A DNA stretch of 64,000 nt from Vibrio fortis (GTDB taxonomy: Bacteria > Pseudomonadota > Gammaproteobacteria > Enterobacterales > Vibrionaceae): NCBI RefSeq assembly GCF_000695685.1, contig NZ_JFFR01000002.1, positions 124,001 through 188,000 on the forward strand, read 5' to 3'. The notes below the pieces were generated by a model. The model was given only the letters and a program-made list of their open reading frames with translations, was not told the DNA's origin and searched no databases. The position numbers and the translations under genes were made by a program. Position 1 is the first letter of the stretch. Each line of letters opens with the position of its first letter. This document shows, piece after piece, positions 8,251 through 16,573 of the stretch.

Positions 8251-8480
8251 AACTTTTCTACCTTTTTAGCAAGAAAAGTTCGATGGTAATGGACTCAGAA
8301 ACGAATAAGAAACACACAAAAGCTAAGAGCATTTACGACATTGAAGACTCAGGTCACTTCTCTATGCTTGAGTAACCACAGCAGTTCAATACGAGGTTGA
8401 TGAATGCGGTTAAGTCAGTGAGGTAGGGCGGTTGTAACTGCTGATTGAAAAACTAAGGCCTCTCGTGAGAAGCCTTAGTT
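8251..8480 (+). pseudogene. Broken copy C of the hydrolase 3' end with terminator
   Basis: After about 40 bases shared with copy B (AACTTTTCTACCTTTTTAG and following), the sequence from ~8291 aligns with the last ~45 codons and trailer of the secreted hydrolase. It is more diverged than copy B and has an in-frame TAA where the parent has a glutamine codon. It ends in a terminator hairpin AACTAAGGC...GCCTTAGTT with an inner TCTC/GAGA stem (8451-8480). Copies B and C share the same left junction, so C is the older form of the same unit. Confidence 0.82.
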
Positions 8481-8537
8481 AATAATGAGAGGGGGATAAT
8501 TTTAGACAGTTACACAGAATTATTTACAGGGTCCAAT

Positions 8538-9734
8538 CTACTCAAGTTTTGCTTCGACTTCAGCTAATTTCAGTTGCGCTTCAGCCAACTCCACTTTTTT
8601 GTTGATTACTGCAAGCTCTGCTTCGATTGAGGCCAAGGACTCACTCTGCTCCAACTCTGCTAATGCCAGTTGAATCTCTTGTTGCTTCTTAATCATATCG
8701 AGCTTGGATTGTTCTCTATCGATAAGCCCTTGTTTAACTGTGGCTGAGGTTTGGCTGGCAGTTAGGCTCAAAGCTTCACCACTGCTTGTCCCTTTCGACG
8801 TGTACTTTACAAGCCCTGAACCATCGTCGCCAAAGCTTAACCCTTGAGTTACATCAGAGAATGCTTTGGCATTTAACGGAATTATGGCCACACCACCAAG
8901 CTGCTTAACAGTATGGAAGCCACTGTAAGCCTCACGTTTGTTAAGTAATATTTGTGCCTCAACCGAATCCCCCAGTCTGTACGGAATTCCTTGGAGCGGT
9001 TTACCGCTTTTTTTTAACTGAGTGATACCCAAAGCTTTTTTATTAGGCCAGCTTTCTGATGATATAATCTTTAGCTCAATTATCGGATTCTTCAAGTTGC
9101 TTGTACCAAACAGTGCGTTGGCGTCTCCAATCTTGTCATAGATCGCTTCATAAGTATTTTGCTTTTCTTTAAAAGACAATTTGTCAGGGTCTATTTGTCT
9201 TTTCACAACGACCTCTTTTAGTAACTTAGTTTCTACTTCCTTCTCAGTTGTTCCAGCTACTGCTACTGATATCGCAGTATTTACTACAGTAGATGCTACG
9301 TTCCCTGCAATCTCAGTCGTTTTGTCATCGACAATAATATTAGTCGATTTAAACATCCCGTTCACAAAGTCTAGAGTGATATCTGTATCTTTAGTAAATG
9401 CGTCAAGACTACTTGGATCAAAGACAAATGACGCTTGATAATCAGGTACAACGAGCGTTCTTAGAACGATAGGTTTTTCTAGAATTATTTTTTGCGTGGT
9501 AGTTGCTTTCCCTCTTTTCCCCTTGTCATCTATGGAGTATGTTTTTACTTCGTAATGCCCGTAAGAGATTTCCATTTCGAAGATTGTTTTTGGTAAAGAA
9601 AAAGCGATTCCTTGCGGAGTTTTCGCATCTAAAGTTGTTCTCGAAGTTAATGGATGTACTTCACTGGTAGTTGTACAACCGAGCAGTAGCAAAGTTAATG
9701 CAACTGCAGAAAAACTAGCTATTTGACGTTTCAT
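8538..9734 (-). CDS. Lipoprotein with C-terminal coiled coil
   Basis: The 398-aa precursor has a lipobox (TLLLLGC, lipidated C20), so it is an envelope lipoprotein; T21 after the Cys suggests outer-membrane sorting. The middle is a beta-rich domain of unknown type. The last ~75 residues are a strongly predicted coiled coil with repeated EL/LAE heptads (IQLALAELEQSESLASIEAE, AEAQLKLAEVEAKLE). A hydrophobic stretch near 145-160 (IAGNVASTVVNTAISVAVAG) could contact membrane. It sits 22 nt downstream of the cysteine-protease-like gene, so the two form an operon. Function unknown; a structural or secretion-accessory role is a guess. Confidence 0.8.
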   Translation of the reverse strand: MKRQIASFSAVALTLLLLGCTTTSEVHPLTSRTTLDAKTPQGIAFSLPKTIFEMEISYGHYEVKTYSIDDKGKRGKATTTQKIILEKPIVLRTLVVPDYQASFVFDPSSLDAFTKDTDITLDFVNGMFKSTNIIVDDKTTEIAGNVASTVVNTAISVAVAGTTEKEVETKLLKEVVVKRQIDPDKLSFKEKQNTYEAIYDKIGDANALFGTSNLKNPIIELKIISSESWPNKKALGITQLKKSGKPLQGIPYRLGDSVEAQILLNKREAYSGFHTVKQLGGVAIIPLNAKAFSDVTQGLSFGDDGSGLVKYTSKGTSSGEALSLTASQTSATVKQGLIDREQSKLDMIKKQQEIQLALAELEQSESLASIEAELAVINKKVELAEAQLKLAEVEAKLE

Positions 9735-9756
9735 ATAAGCCTCTCTTTATTTCATT

Positions 9757-10239
9757 TTATATATAGATTAATTGGATCGGGAATGTGCCCAATGTGTGTC
9801 TTCCATCAGCTAACACGTCATAGAAGACTGGCGTTTGTTCACTTGGATCAATGATTGCGGCAGTTGCTTCACCTAATTTGTCCCATATAATGAAATTGAA
9901 CGCATGACTTTGAGTAATAACCATCCCAATAGCCGGCGGTGAAACTTGTGCGCCTTGCCAAGCTTTTTGACGATATAAAGCAACGGTGAGTGCCTTCAAT
10001 TGAAGTGCGTAGTCATCACAATCTGACAATTGATGGCCAAACGTCGAATTATCTGGCACGACTAAGCTAGGGCTTGTTTGAATAATCGACAAAATTTCGC
10101 TTTTGGTAACCGCGGTATACTGATCATCCAATCCGATAGCTACCTTGTCTAAATCACTCATGGAAGCTGCGTTGGAATCCCAGCTTCCTTCAAAGTAATT
10201 CATTAAAGCGATTTTTATCGAATCTAGTTCTAGCTGCAT
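9757..10239 (-). CDS. Transglutaminase/MOA-type cysteine-protease-like protein
   Basis: This 160-aa protein has no signal peptide. It shows a Cys-His-Asp arrangement of the papain/transglutaminase type: LSDCDDYALQLKAL (Cys in a helix start, about residue 93), TQSHAFNFIIWD (His about 130) and IIDPSEQTPVFY (Asp about 149). The DCDDYAL and H-A-F-N-x-I spacing recalls the C-terminal domain of MOA-like lectins and BTLCP-type proteases. It is the first gene of a two-gene operon with the coiled-coil lipoprotein; the ribosome site AAGAGAGG is clear. It may process or crosslink something in the envelope, but with no export signal that is speculative. Confidence 0.6.
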   Translation of the reverse strand: MQLELDSIKIALMNYFEGSWDSNAASMSDLDKVAIGLDDQYTAVTKSEILSIIQTSPSLVVPDNSTFGHQLSDCDDYALQLKALTVALYRQKAWQGAQVSPPAIGMVITQSHAFNFIIWDKLGEATAAIIDPSEQTPVFYDVLADGRHTLGTFPIQLIYI

Positions 10240-10575
10240 AACGTAACCTCTCTTATGTTCGACTTGATTGAATATTGAGCATTTCGTAAATAATGGTAGT
10301 CGAGCACACGTAGTGTCTTTTAGTGTTAACTCACACTTTCGGTAATGGCATAAAAAACTAGTTGCATTTCTTTTTTGTTATTGATTTGGATGCGAGAGAG
10401 ATGTGAAAAGGCGCGTATTTCAGTTTGAATAAAATACCAATTTTGATGTTGTTACCGTTCTGTCGGTTGAATGTGCTCAAATCTCAGAAAGCTACAGTTT
10501 TCTCTAACTCAATTTCTCCCACGCTCACTGCTCGATAGTGATAGAATCCCCGCATTAGAAATATCGAGAACCACT
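10240..10575. other. Divergent intergenic region
   Basis: It carries the promoters of the lipoprotein operon (leftward) and of the small gene at 10576 (rightward). No terminator, operator palindrome or RNA gene was recognised. An upstream in-frame extension of the rightward ORF lacks a ribosome site and is not taken as coding. Confidence 0.4.
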
Positions 10576-10914
10576 ATGTTTATCCATCATGTAAACGGCA
10601 TCGACTGGCTGGTGATTACCGCCTTTGAAGAACTGAAGCCGATGTTTATCGAAGATGCTGGCCCAATCCCATCGTACTTCTCTATCAACAGTGAATTGAG
10701 CCTGATTGACCAAGCCAAGCGCAGCTATGGTTTTTTGCCGACACTTCGCGGCGTGATCACTGATACCGGTACTTATCAAAGTAAAGATCTTGAAGAAGAC
10801 TTGAACCCGCAGCTAGCGTGTATCGTTGAAGGGCGTGGTCGCGTTTTTATCTACCACGGCGACTACGTGGCGTTTGTCGATGATGAGCAAACCTTCATTA
10901 CTCGAATGGATTAA
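10576..10914 (+). CDS. Hypothetical 112-aa protein
   Basis: The start at MFIHHVNGIDW is chosen because GAGAA lies just upstream and the 35 residues available further upstream are not protein-like. The product is soluble, acidic and has no recognised domain; it contains an LRGVITDTGTYQ segment and ends YVAFVDDEQTFITRMD. It stands alone between a divergent operon and a terminator. The trailer after its stop resembles the trailer of the secreted hydrolase, so it belongs to the same set of 3' modules. Function not recognised. Confidence 0.65.
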   Translation: MFIHHVNGIDWLVITAFEELKPMFIEDAGPIPSYFSINSELSLIDQAKRSYGFLPTLRGVITDTGTYQSKDLEEDLNPQLACIVEGRGRVFIYHGDYVAFVDDEQTFITRMD

Positions 10915-10982
10915 ATCCAGTGAAGCAGGGCAGTTGAAACCCTAAATAGAAAACTGAAGCCTCGCATTTGCGGGGCTTTTTT
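10909..10982 (+). terminator. Trailer and terminator resembling the hydrolase 3' module (copy D)
   Basis: The CAGTGAAGCAGGGCAGTTGAAA...AGCCTCGC trailer aligns at roughly three quarters identity with the hydrolase trailer. It ends in AAGCCTCGC/GCGGGGCTT with a T run, including one G-U pair. It terminates the 112-aa gene. Confidence 0.72.
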
Positions 10983-11212
10983 GTGTGTGGAAGGTTTTGC
11001 TCGGCACATTCATTACCAATTTGCGAGTCATGACGGAATCTTCCACTCATTAATCGCCTAAAACGGCTGTCTCATAGTTATAAAAAAGGATTTATCAGTC
11101 ACCCTCTAGATATGCAACGTGAGTCACACTTATTTATAGAGTCTGACCTAATCTAGTAGGCGTTTACTATTGATAAAAATAACTTTAACTATGTAATTTA
11201 GGACGTCCTACT

Positions 11213-12139
11213 ATGGCTAAGAAAATCATATTCATTCACGGTCGCGATCAAAAGCCCGACAAAGCACCACTTCAAGCACTCTGGTACGATGCGATAGAGC
11301 ATGGCTTGCATCGAGACTGTGGAGGCTCAAACGCATTACAAGCTTTTAGAGATGTTGATAAACGGTTTGTCTACTACGGCGAGCTGTCAAACACATTGCT
11401 AAAAGAGTCAACCGAAGACCCTGCAAGTCGACAACAGGCATTGGCGAAGTTAAAAGAGTACCAAACTCATCAGTTCGATGAAGCAACGTATGGTGATGTA
11501 TCTAAAATGGGCTTTCTTAAAGAGGCTTTAGCAGATACTTTTTCATCGTTATTTGGAAGACTAGGGATAGCCGAGACGCTCATTACTAAGGTCGCGCCAG
11601 ATATGGCTCACTATTGGAATGAAGATACCTATTTTGGTAGCGATGTGCGACACAGATTAATGGTCGAACTGAAGGAAGCGCTTGATAATCAAGATGACGT
11701 AATGATCGTATCGCACAGCCTTGGTTCGATGATCAGTTATGACGTGTTATGGAAGTTATCTCACTACGGGGAGTACAGACACGATTATGGCGCCGACAAG
11801 AAGGTAGACTTATTGGTTACGCTTGGTTCACCGCTGGGTGATGAAAACGTAAAAGACAGGCTTAAAGGCAGTCGCTTAAAAGGTGACAAAAAGTATCCCT
11901 TAAACATTCAAAAATGGATAAACATATCGGCGGAAGATGATTTTATCTCTCACGATAGTGAAATCAAAAACGACTATGAAGAGATGCTTGAACTGGGTTT
12001 AGTACCCGGCGGAATGAAAGATATCTACCCAATTTATAATCTCAATATTCGCAACGGGAAAAGTAACCCGCACGCTTCAATAGGCTATCTTATCCACCCT
12101 GAATTCATTGCAGTACTGGATGAATGGCTCTCGAGTTAA
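11213..12139 (+). CDS. Cytosolic alpha/beta hydrolase (serine esterase/lipase-like)
   Basis: The 308-aa protein has no signal peptide. It starts with the strand and oxyanion turn IIFIHGRDQKP (residues 5-15) and has a nucleophile elbow SHSLGSMISYDVLWK (Ser about 169). VDLLVTLGSPLGDE follows the pattern of lipase-class serine hydrolases, and a late NPHASIGYL histidine completes a plausible triad. A charged ~100-residue insertion lies between the oxyanion strand and the elbow. The substrate is unknown. It has its own promoter region and a strong terminator, with no obvious partner genes. Confidence 0.8.
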   Translation: MAKKIIFIHGRDQKPDKAPLQALWYDAIEHGLHRDCGGSNALQAFRDVDKRFVYYGELSNTLLKESTEDPASRQQALAKLKEYQTHQFDEATYGDVSKMGFLKEALADTFSSLFGRLGIAETLITKVAPDMAHYWNEDTYFGSDVRHRLMVELKEALDNQDDVMIVSHSLGSMISYDVLWKLSHYGEYRHDYGADKKVDLLVTLGSPLGDENVKDRLKGSRLKGDKKYPLNIQKWINISAEDDFISHDSEIKNDYEEMLELGLVPGGMKDIYPIYNLNIRNGKSNPHASIGYLIHPEFIAVLDEWLSS

Positions 12140-12179
12140 ATTATCTCTCACTAATTTCTGGTTGAACAGCAGATACAAT

Positions 12180-12203
12180 AAGGCCTCGCGCGTGCGAGGC
12201 CTT
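12180..12203. terminator. Bidirectional terminator
   Basis: AAGGCCTCGC/GCGAGGCCTT between two convergent genes (hydrolase and DUF3360 transporter), with T-rich sequence to the right. It can serve both. Confidence 0.85.
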
Positions 12204-12230
12204 ATTCTTTCAAACTAATGCTAATTGAGC

Positions 12231-13739
12231 TTAGCGAAAGCTCGGGATGATTGCTGGAATGCCCGGTAGAAGACCAACCAATGCCATCACGCTTGTTAGT
12301 ACAACAAACATAATGCCAGGTAGTACCCAACGGCTCATCTTACTCAGTTCACCACTACGTTCTTTACAGCCAACTAAGCCCAAGTTGTCTAGCAGCATGG
12401 TGATAGACCAACCAAATGCTGGGTTCACAAGCGCTGATGAGAACACAACAATCGCTGCTGATTGAGTGGTTTTCCCTTCACGCGTCATCTCCATTCCTGC
12501 CTCTAGCAGTGGAACGAATACGCCCACAATCAGAGCCACACAAAGTACAGGTTGCCAGATAGCTAAATCCATCGGGTAGCCCCAAATCGCGGCGATGATA
12601 CAGAACAGAGCCGTCAGCAAAGCACCCGCCGGAATAGGGCGTTTAGCAATCGCTGCAGGTACGATGTAAGTACCCCATGAAGACGTAAAGTTAGTACCGC
12701 CAAGTAGTGAGCCGAACGTTTGACGAATAGACGCTGTAGTCATGGTGTCGTCAATGTTCATGTGTACTTTTTCAGTGCGCTCTGGGTAGCTGATCTTTTG
12801 GAATACTTGATGCCCCAAGAAATCTGGTGACCACATTGCTACCGCAAGAATTGCGAACGGAAGAACTACCATGAAGTGTTCAATTGTCGGTAGGCCAAGC
12901 ATCCAACCTGTATCTTCTCCCCACCAATACATCGGGTTCATATTCGGTAGACCTGGCTCTGTTTGGAAAGCGAACGGAGCACCCATAGCAAATGCAATCG
13001 TACCACCCAACAAGCAGCTAAGAGGCACAGCTAACCAACGCTTACGGAAGTGCTCCAATAGTGCATACAAGATAATGGTGCAGAAGATCACGACGAAAGC
13101 GATGTGACTCATGCCGATTCCTTCCGCCCAAGCGAACAGCTTTTTCACTTGAGAAGCGGTTCCCACAAAGCCAAGGTAGAGCAGCAATCCGCCACACACG
13201 CCTTTACTGGTAAGGTTAGCCAACATACTGCCGCCTTTACTGATGGCTAACAGCAACCCAAACGCGCCAATCAGCAAGCCGAAGGCCATTGGGTGACCGC
13301 CAGCGGCAACCACAATAGGGATCAATGGAATAAGTGGGCCGTGGGTACCTGCGAGGTTAGCTGTTGGTAGTAGAAAGCCAGAGAAAAGGATGATGAAAAC
13401 AGACGCGATAAGGAGTTCATAACGAACGTTCTCTAGGATGAAACCTTCGTTTAGCCCAAGCGCTCCAGCAAAGGTGGCTGCGATAGCGCCTACCATAACC
13501 ACTTTACCAATGGTCGCGGCCATAGCTGGGATGGTGTCTTCTATCTCAAATCGGTAATCTTTAAACGGTAAATTTGGACGCCAGCGCTTAGGCGACATGA
13601 TTTGTAGTTCGTGCTCTAGATACTGTTCTCGGGATTCAAACTCTGAGCTTGGTTTGTGTAGTTGTTCATAGGAGAGTTCGTCCTCATGGGTTTGAGGCTC
13701 CTCTCTTGGTATATTTACGGACTCTAAAGTACTGCTCAT
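12231..13739 (-). CDS. DUF3360 family membrane transporter
   Basis: The 502-aa protein has a ~65-residue hydrophilic cytoplasmic N-terminus followed by 11-12 hydrophobic spans, for example VVMVGAIAATFAGALGL and ELLIASVFIILFSGFLLP. The FLLPTANLAGTHGPLIPLIP segment and the overall pattern match the DUF3360 group, related to the SulP/NCS2 transporters of the APC superfamily. The late TSSWGTYIVPAAIA and PAFGWSITML segments are also typical. The substrate is unknown; an anion or nucleobase would fit the superfamily. It is monocistronic, with a long upstream intergenic region where its regulation must lie. Confidence 0.85.
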   Translation of the reverse strand: MSSTLESVNIPREEPQTHEDELSYEQLHKPSSEFESREQYLEHELQIMSPKRWRPNLPFKDYRFEIEDTIPAMAATIGKVVMVGAIAATFAGALGLNEGFILENVRYELLIASVFIILFSGFLLPTANLAGTHGPLIPLIPIVVAAGGHPMAFGLLIGAFGLLLAISKGGSMLANLTSKGVCGGLLLYLGFVGTASQVKKLFAWAEGIGMSHIAFVVIFCTIILYALLEHFRKRWLAVPLSCLLGGTIAFAMGAPFAFQTEPGLPNMNPMYWWGEDTGWMLGLPTIEHFMVVLPFAILAVAMWSPDFLGHQVFQKISYPERTEKVHMNIDDTMTTASIRQTFGSLLGGTNFTSSWGTYIVPAAIAKRPIPAGALLTALFCIIAAIWGYPMDLAIWQPVLCVALIVGVFVPLLEAGMEMTREGKTTQSAAIVVFSSALVNPAFGWSITMLLDNLGLVGCKERSGELSKMSRWVLPGIMFVVLTSVMALVGLLPGIPAIIPSFR

Positions 13740-14307
13740 TTTGATTCCTTTCTTTCACACTCTAAGGTGCGTTGTTCCAACAAACGTAATTTACTCTCGA
13801 CACGAAGATTCAGCGGAGTAGTTAGCTATATCTTTTTCTTCTACACAGAACGTCATGACTCACTTAGTGATGTAAACAATGCATCAACTTATATTTAAAA
13901 AGTCATTAACATTCAGTTGCTAGTACCTTATACCAAACCCAAAAAAACAAATAGAGTCAGTCAGTTAGACATTAGTCGTAGGTTGAAGGCACTAGAATGA
14001 AAGCCTGTAAATCGGATGGGGCAGCTTGTTTGTAGACGATGAATTTGATGGGTAATAAACGAATATCTAACAAGAAATGCTTGGCGCTAAAGCATCCGAT
14101 AAAGTCTATCGAATATTGCTTTATAGCATTCTTGGGTTTGGCTTTATGATTAAGCTGTCTAAAAAGCAAACGATACGTTTGAGACCAAGGTATACGCTAC
14201 AAGGAAACTTTTGGTAACTCGAAAGGAAGAGCGGTACTTGTTGTTTTAAGTTCTGCCAAGCCAAAACGTAAATCTGTCTGATGGTAACGTTTTTGAATTA
14301 AATTTAT
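13740..14307. other. Long intergenic region without a supported gene
   Basis: About 570 bases between divergently oriented genes. One 65-codon open frame on the minus strand (13972-14169) has neither a ribosome site nor recognisable similarity and is not called. The right end leads into a Fur-type operator. Confidence 0.5.
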
Positions 14308-14322
14308 TGATAATAATTCTCA
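14308..14322 (+). promoter_or_regulatory. Fur box
   Basis: TGATAATAATTCTCA matches the 7-1-7 Fur consensus TGATAATnATTATCA at all but one position. It lies about 50 bases upstream of the 184-aa gene, where it would repress transcription when iron is plentiful. Confidence 0.7.
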
Positions 14323-14370
14323 TTACGTTATTTTGTTGTCTCAAACACACTCATTGTTGCGGAGACCTAC

Positions 14371-14925
14371 ATGGAACACTCGGATATTACTCAACTGCTT
14401 ATTCCAAAGAGCGATTGGGCATCGCCTGATCTCTTTCTCTATGAAGGGGAAGACAAACTTCACCTGAGCTTAGAAGGCGCAATTCAATACAGTGGATTGA
14501 ACAGCATTGGTGGCGTGGTTCTGGGCTATAGGATGATCCAACATGCTGTGCAACTCGCGGCGGGTGACCAGTCTTTGCAACGTGATGGCATTAGTATTTA
14601 TACCGCGTTCCCTGGACGTGGTGCTCAAGATGCCTTTGAGTACACGTGCCGCGCACTGCGTGATAGACGTTATTGTTGTGATACCACACTGCACCACCCA
14701 GCAGCGCAAACCGGGCAACGTGGCCAGTTCTTGTTTACGATTCGCTTGAACGAGCAATCTATGGTGATGACGCCAGCCAACGGGCTACCAAGCAAAAGCT
14801 ACTTTGAAGCTGATCGACATTCACAAGACGGCCGAGAAGCAGCATTGAGGTGGCGTGATGAGAAGATCAACTTCGCCAATACACTGTTGAGCTTATCGCC
14901 TGAAGAGTGCTTACGTGTGTTGTAG
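14371..14925 (+). CDS. Probable iron-regulated protein of unknown function
   Basis: The 184-aa soluble protein has no signal peptide. The segment LHLSLEGAIQYSGLNSIGGV and the following LGYRMIQHAVQL recall the Gly-rich, metal-binding start of FmdE-like proteins. It also has a CRALRDRRYCCDTTLHH stretch with three cysteines and two histidines, a plausible metal site. The similarity is weak and I do not assign a function. Its most informative feature is a near-perfect Fur box upstream, which points to expression under iron limitation. ATG preceded by GCGGAGA. Monocistronic, ended by a strong hairpin. Confidence 0.7.
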   Translation: MEHSDITQLLIPKSDWASPDLFLYEGEDKLHLSLEGAIQYSGLNSIGGVVLGYRMIQHAVQLAAGDQSLQRDGISIYTAFPGRGAQDAFEYTCRALRDRRYCCDTTLHHPAAQTGQRGQFLFTIRLNEQSMVMTPANGLPSKSYFEADRHSQDGREAALRWRDEKINFANTLLSLSPEECLRVL

Positions 14926-14991
14926 CTCCCTGTTCTTATTAACAGAATGAGCTTACAAACAGAATGAACACAGAATAGAATGATCAACAGG

Positions 14992-15024
14992 AGGTCGCTC
15001 ACTTTTTAAGTGGGCGACCTTTTT
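14992..15024 (+). terminator. Intrinsic terminator
   Basis: AGGTCGCTCAC/GTGGGCGACCT stem with T run after the Fur-box gene. The 50 bases before it contain three near-repeats of ACAGAATGA. Confidence 0.85.
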
Positions 15025-15214
15025 GTATCAGTGCACTTAGAAACCAGATTCCTAGTCGCGCCTAGGCTTGCTGGAATGACTCGTTTCGCCGTCAACATAC
15101 TAAAATATACAGAGGTGGAGCAGTTTTCAAAACACTACACTGCGTGCGGTTATTCGAAGTGATATAATGTGTGCCTAACGCTTTGAAGAGCTGATGATTT
15201 AAAGGATTAGTACG

Positions 15215-16087
15215 ATGGCAAAAACAATCTCATTGGTACTTGGTAGTGGTGGCGCCAGAGGCTTGGTTCATGTTGGCGTTATCCGCTGGTTAATTGAACA
15301 TGGCTATCAGATAAAATCGATCTCTGGTTGTTCAATTGGTGCCCTTATCGGCGGTGTTTACGCTGCGGGTAAGTTGGATGAATTTGAAGAGTGGATCACC
15401 AGTATCGAGCAGTCTGACATGACGATGTTGTTGGACTTTTCATGGCAATCGAGTGGTATGTTCAAAGGGGACAAGATCATAGACTCTCTGCGTCAACTGA
15501 TCGGTGAAATTGCTATTGAAGAACTGCCTATTCCTTATACCGCCGTTGCCGCTAATGTCGCTGAGGAGAAAGAGGTTTGGCTGAAGTCCGGTTCTCTGTT
15601 TGATGCCATTCGCGCCTCTATCTCTCTTCCGCTGTTCTTTACACCTCATGTCATCAATGGCGAAGAGCTGATTGATGGGGGAGTACTTAATCCTGTGCCC
15701 ATTGCGCCAACCTTTGGCGATAACACAGACGTCACAATCGCTGTGAACTTAGGTGGCGAACCTGAACTGCTTAAACAAGAAGTGACACCAGTTTCCCTGC
15801 CTACAAAAGAGAGTAATCTGCACGATAAGGTTGCTCACTTTATCGATAACCTAGGCAATAACGTTAAAAGTAAAATGAGCTTTAACTTTGCAGCTTACGA
15901 CATTGCCAACCAAGCGTTTGATGCGATGCAATCGACCATTGCTCGCCAGAAACTCGCCGCTTATCCTGCCGATATTACCCTTGAGGTGCCACGTAATGCG
16001 TGTGGCACGTTGGAGTTTGAACGCTCGAAAGAGATGATAGACAGAGGCTACCATTTGGCACAGACGACACTGGGCAACCGACTTTAA
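15215..16087 (+). CDS. Patatin-like phospholipase (RssA type)
   Basis: The 290-aa cytosolic protein has all patatin landmarks. The oxyanion loop is LGSGGARG (9-16), the nucleophile elbow is GCSIG (S40), and the catalytic Asp is in LIDGGVLNP (D154, DGG motif). RASISLPLFFTP lies between, as in bacterial RssA/YlbK-like enzymes of the expected ~300 aa. It should hydrolyse phospholipid or lysophospholipid acyl esters with a Ser-Asp dyad. The next gene starts 34 nt after its stop, so the two are probably an operon. The physiological substrate is unknown. Confidence 0.9.
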   Translation: MAKTISLVLGSGGARGLVHVGVIRWLIEHGYQIKSISGCSIGALIGGVYAAGKLDEFEEWITSIEQSDMTMLLDFSWQSSGMFKGDKIIDSLRQLIGEIAIEELPIPYTAVAANVAEEKEVWLKSGSLFDAIRASISLPLFFTPHVINGEELIDGGVLNPVPIAPTFGDNTDVTIAVNLGGEPELLKQEVTPVSLPTKESNLHDKVAHFIDNLGNNVKSKMSFNFAAYDIANQAFDAMQSTIARQKLAAYPADITLEVPRNACGTLEFERSKEMIDRGYHLAQTTLGNRL

Positions 16088-16121
16088 TGTGATGGTTACT
16101 GATTCGACGGAGAGAGTATTT

Positions 16122-16478
16122 ATGGAAACGGAACTCAAACAACTTGAACTCAACGATCTGATGGCAACAAAAGATGTCATCGTGCTCACCAGCTTGGAAG
16201 AGCAGGCGATATCTTGGCTTACAAGTTACTATCAAAAAAACGCTGGTATTCAGATTATCGAGAACGCACACCAGCTAGATACTGAGGCGATTTTGGCGCA
16301 GTGCCGAAGCGGTCTTTACGAAGGTAAAAAGGTTATCCTCACCGCCCAGTTTCGTAGTCAACTTCCTATCATCAACATCGCATCATTGTGTAATGAGAAG
16401 CGCAAATCATTGATCAATATTGAGCTATCAGACTGGGATGAAGTACAGCGCCTGCCACAGTCGTTTAGTAGTTTTTAA
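16122..16478 (+). CDS. Hypothetical protein downstream of the patatin gene
   Basis: The start at METELKQLELNDL is chosen because GGAGAG lies nine bases upstream; an ATG 33 nt earlier lacks a ribosome site. The 118-aa product is soluble and looks like a mixed alpha/beta domain (VIVLTSLEEQAISWL, KKVILTAQFRSQLP, SLINIELSDWDEV). No family is recognised. Close spacing to the patatin gene suggests co-transcription and perhaps a shared role in lipid handling, which is only an inference from position. Confidence 0.7.
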   Translation: METELKQLELNDLMATKDVIVLTSLEEQAISWLTSYYQKNAGIQIIENAHQLDTEAILAQCRSGLYEGKKVILTAQFRSQLPIINIASLCNEKRKSLINIELSDWDEVQRLPQSFSSF

Positions 16479-16573
16479 TGTAAATACTGATTCTGAAATG
16501 GATACAAGTACGTTAGAAACTGAATTCCAACGTACTTGATGAGTGAGAGTGGTGTTAAGTTAGTAAATCGGCA

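Noticed and set aside
7468..8480. The repeated hydrolase tails as integron attC-type sites
   Set aside because: The repeats are coding-derived 3' ends with terminators; they lack the R and L core boxes expected of attC/VCR sites and there is no integrase.
13972..14169. 65-codon minus-strand frame in the gap before the Fur box
   Set aside because: No ribosome site, no recognisable similarity, and isolated in noncoding sequence.
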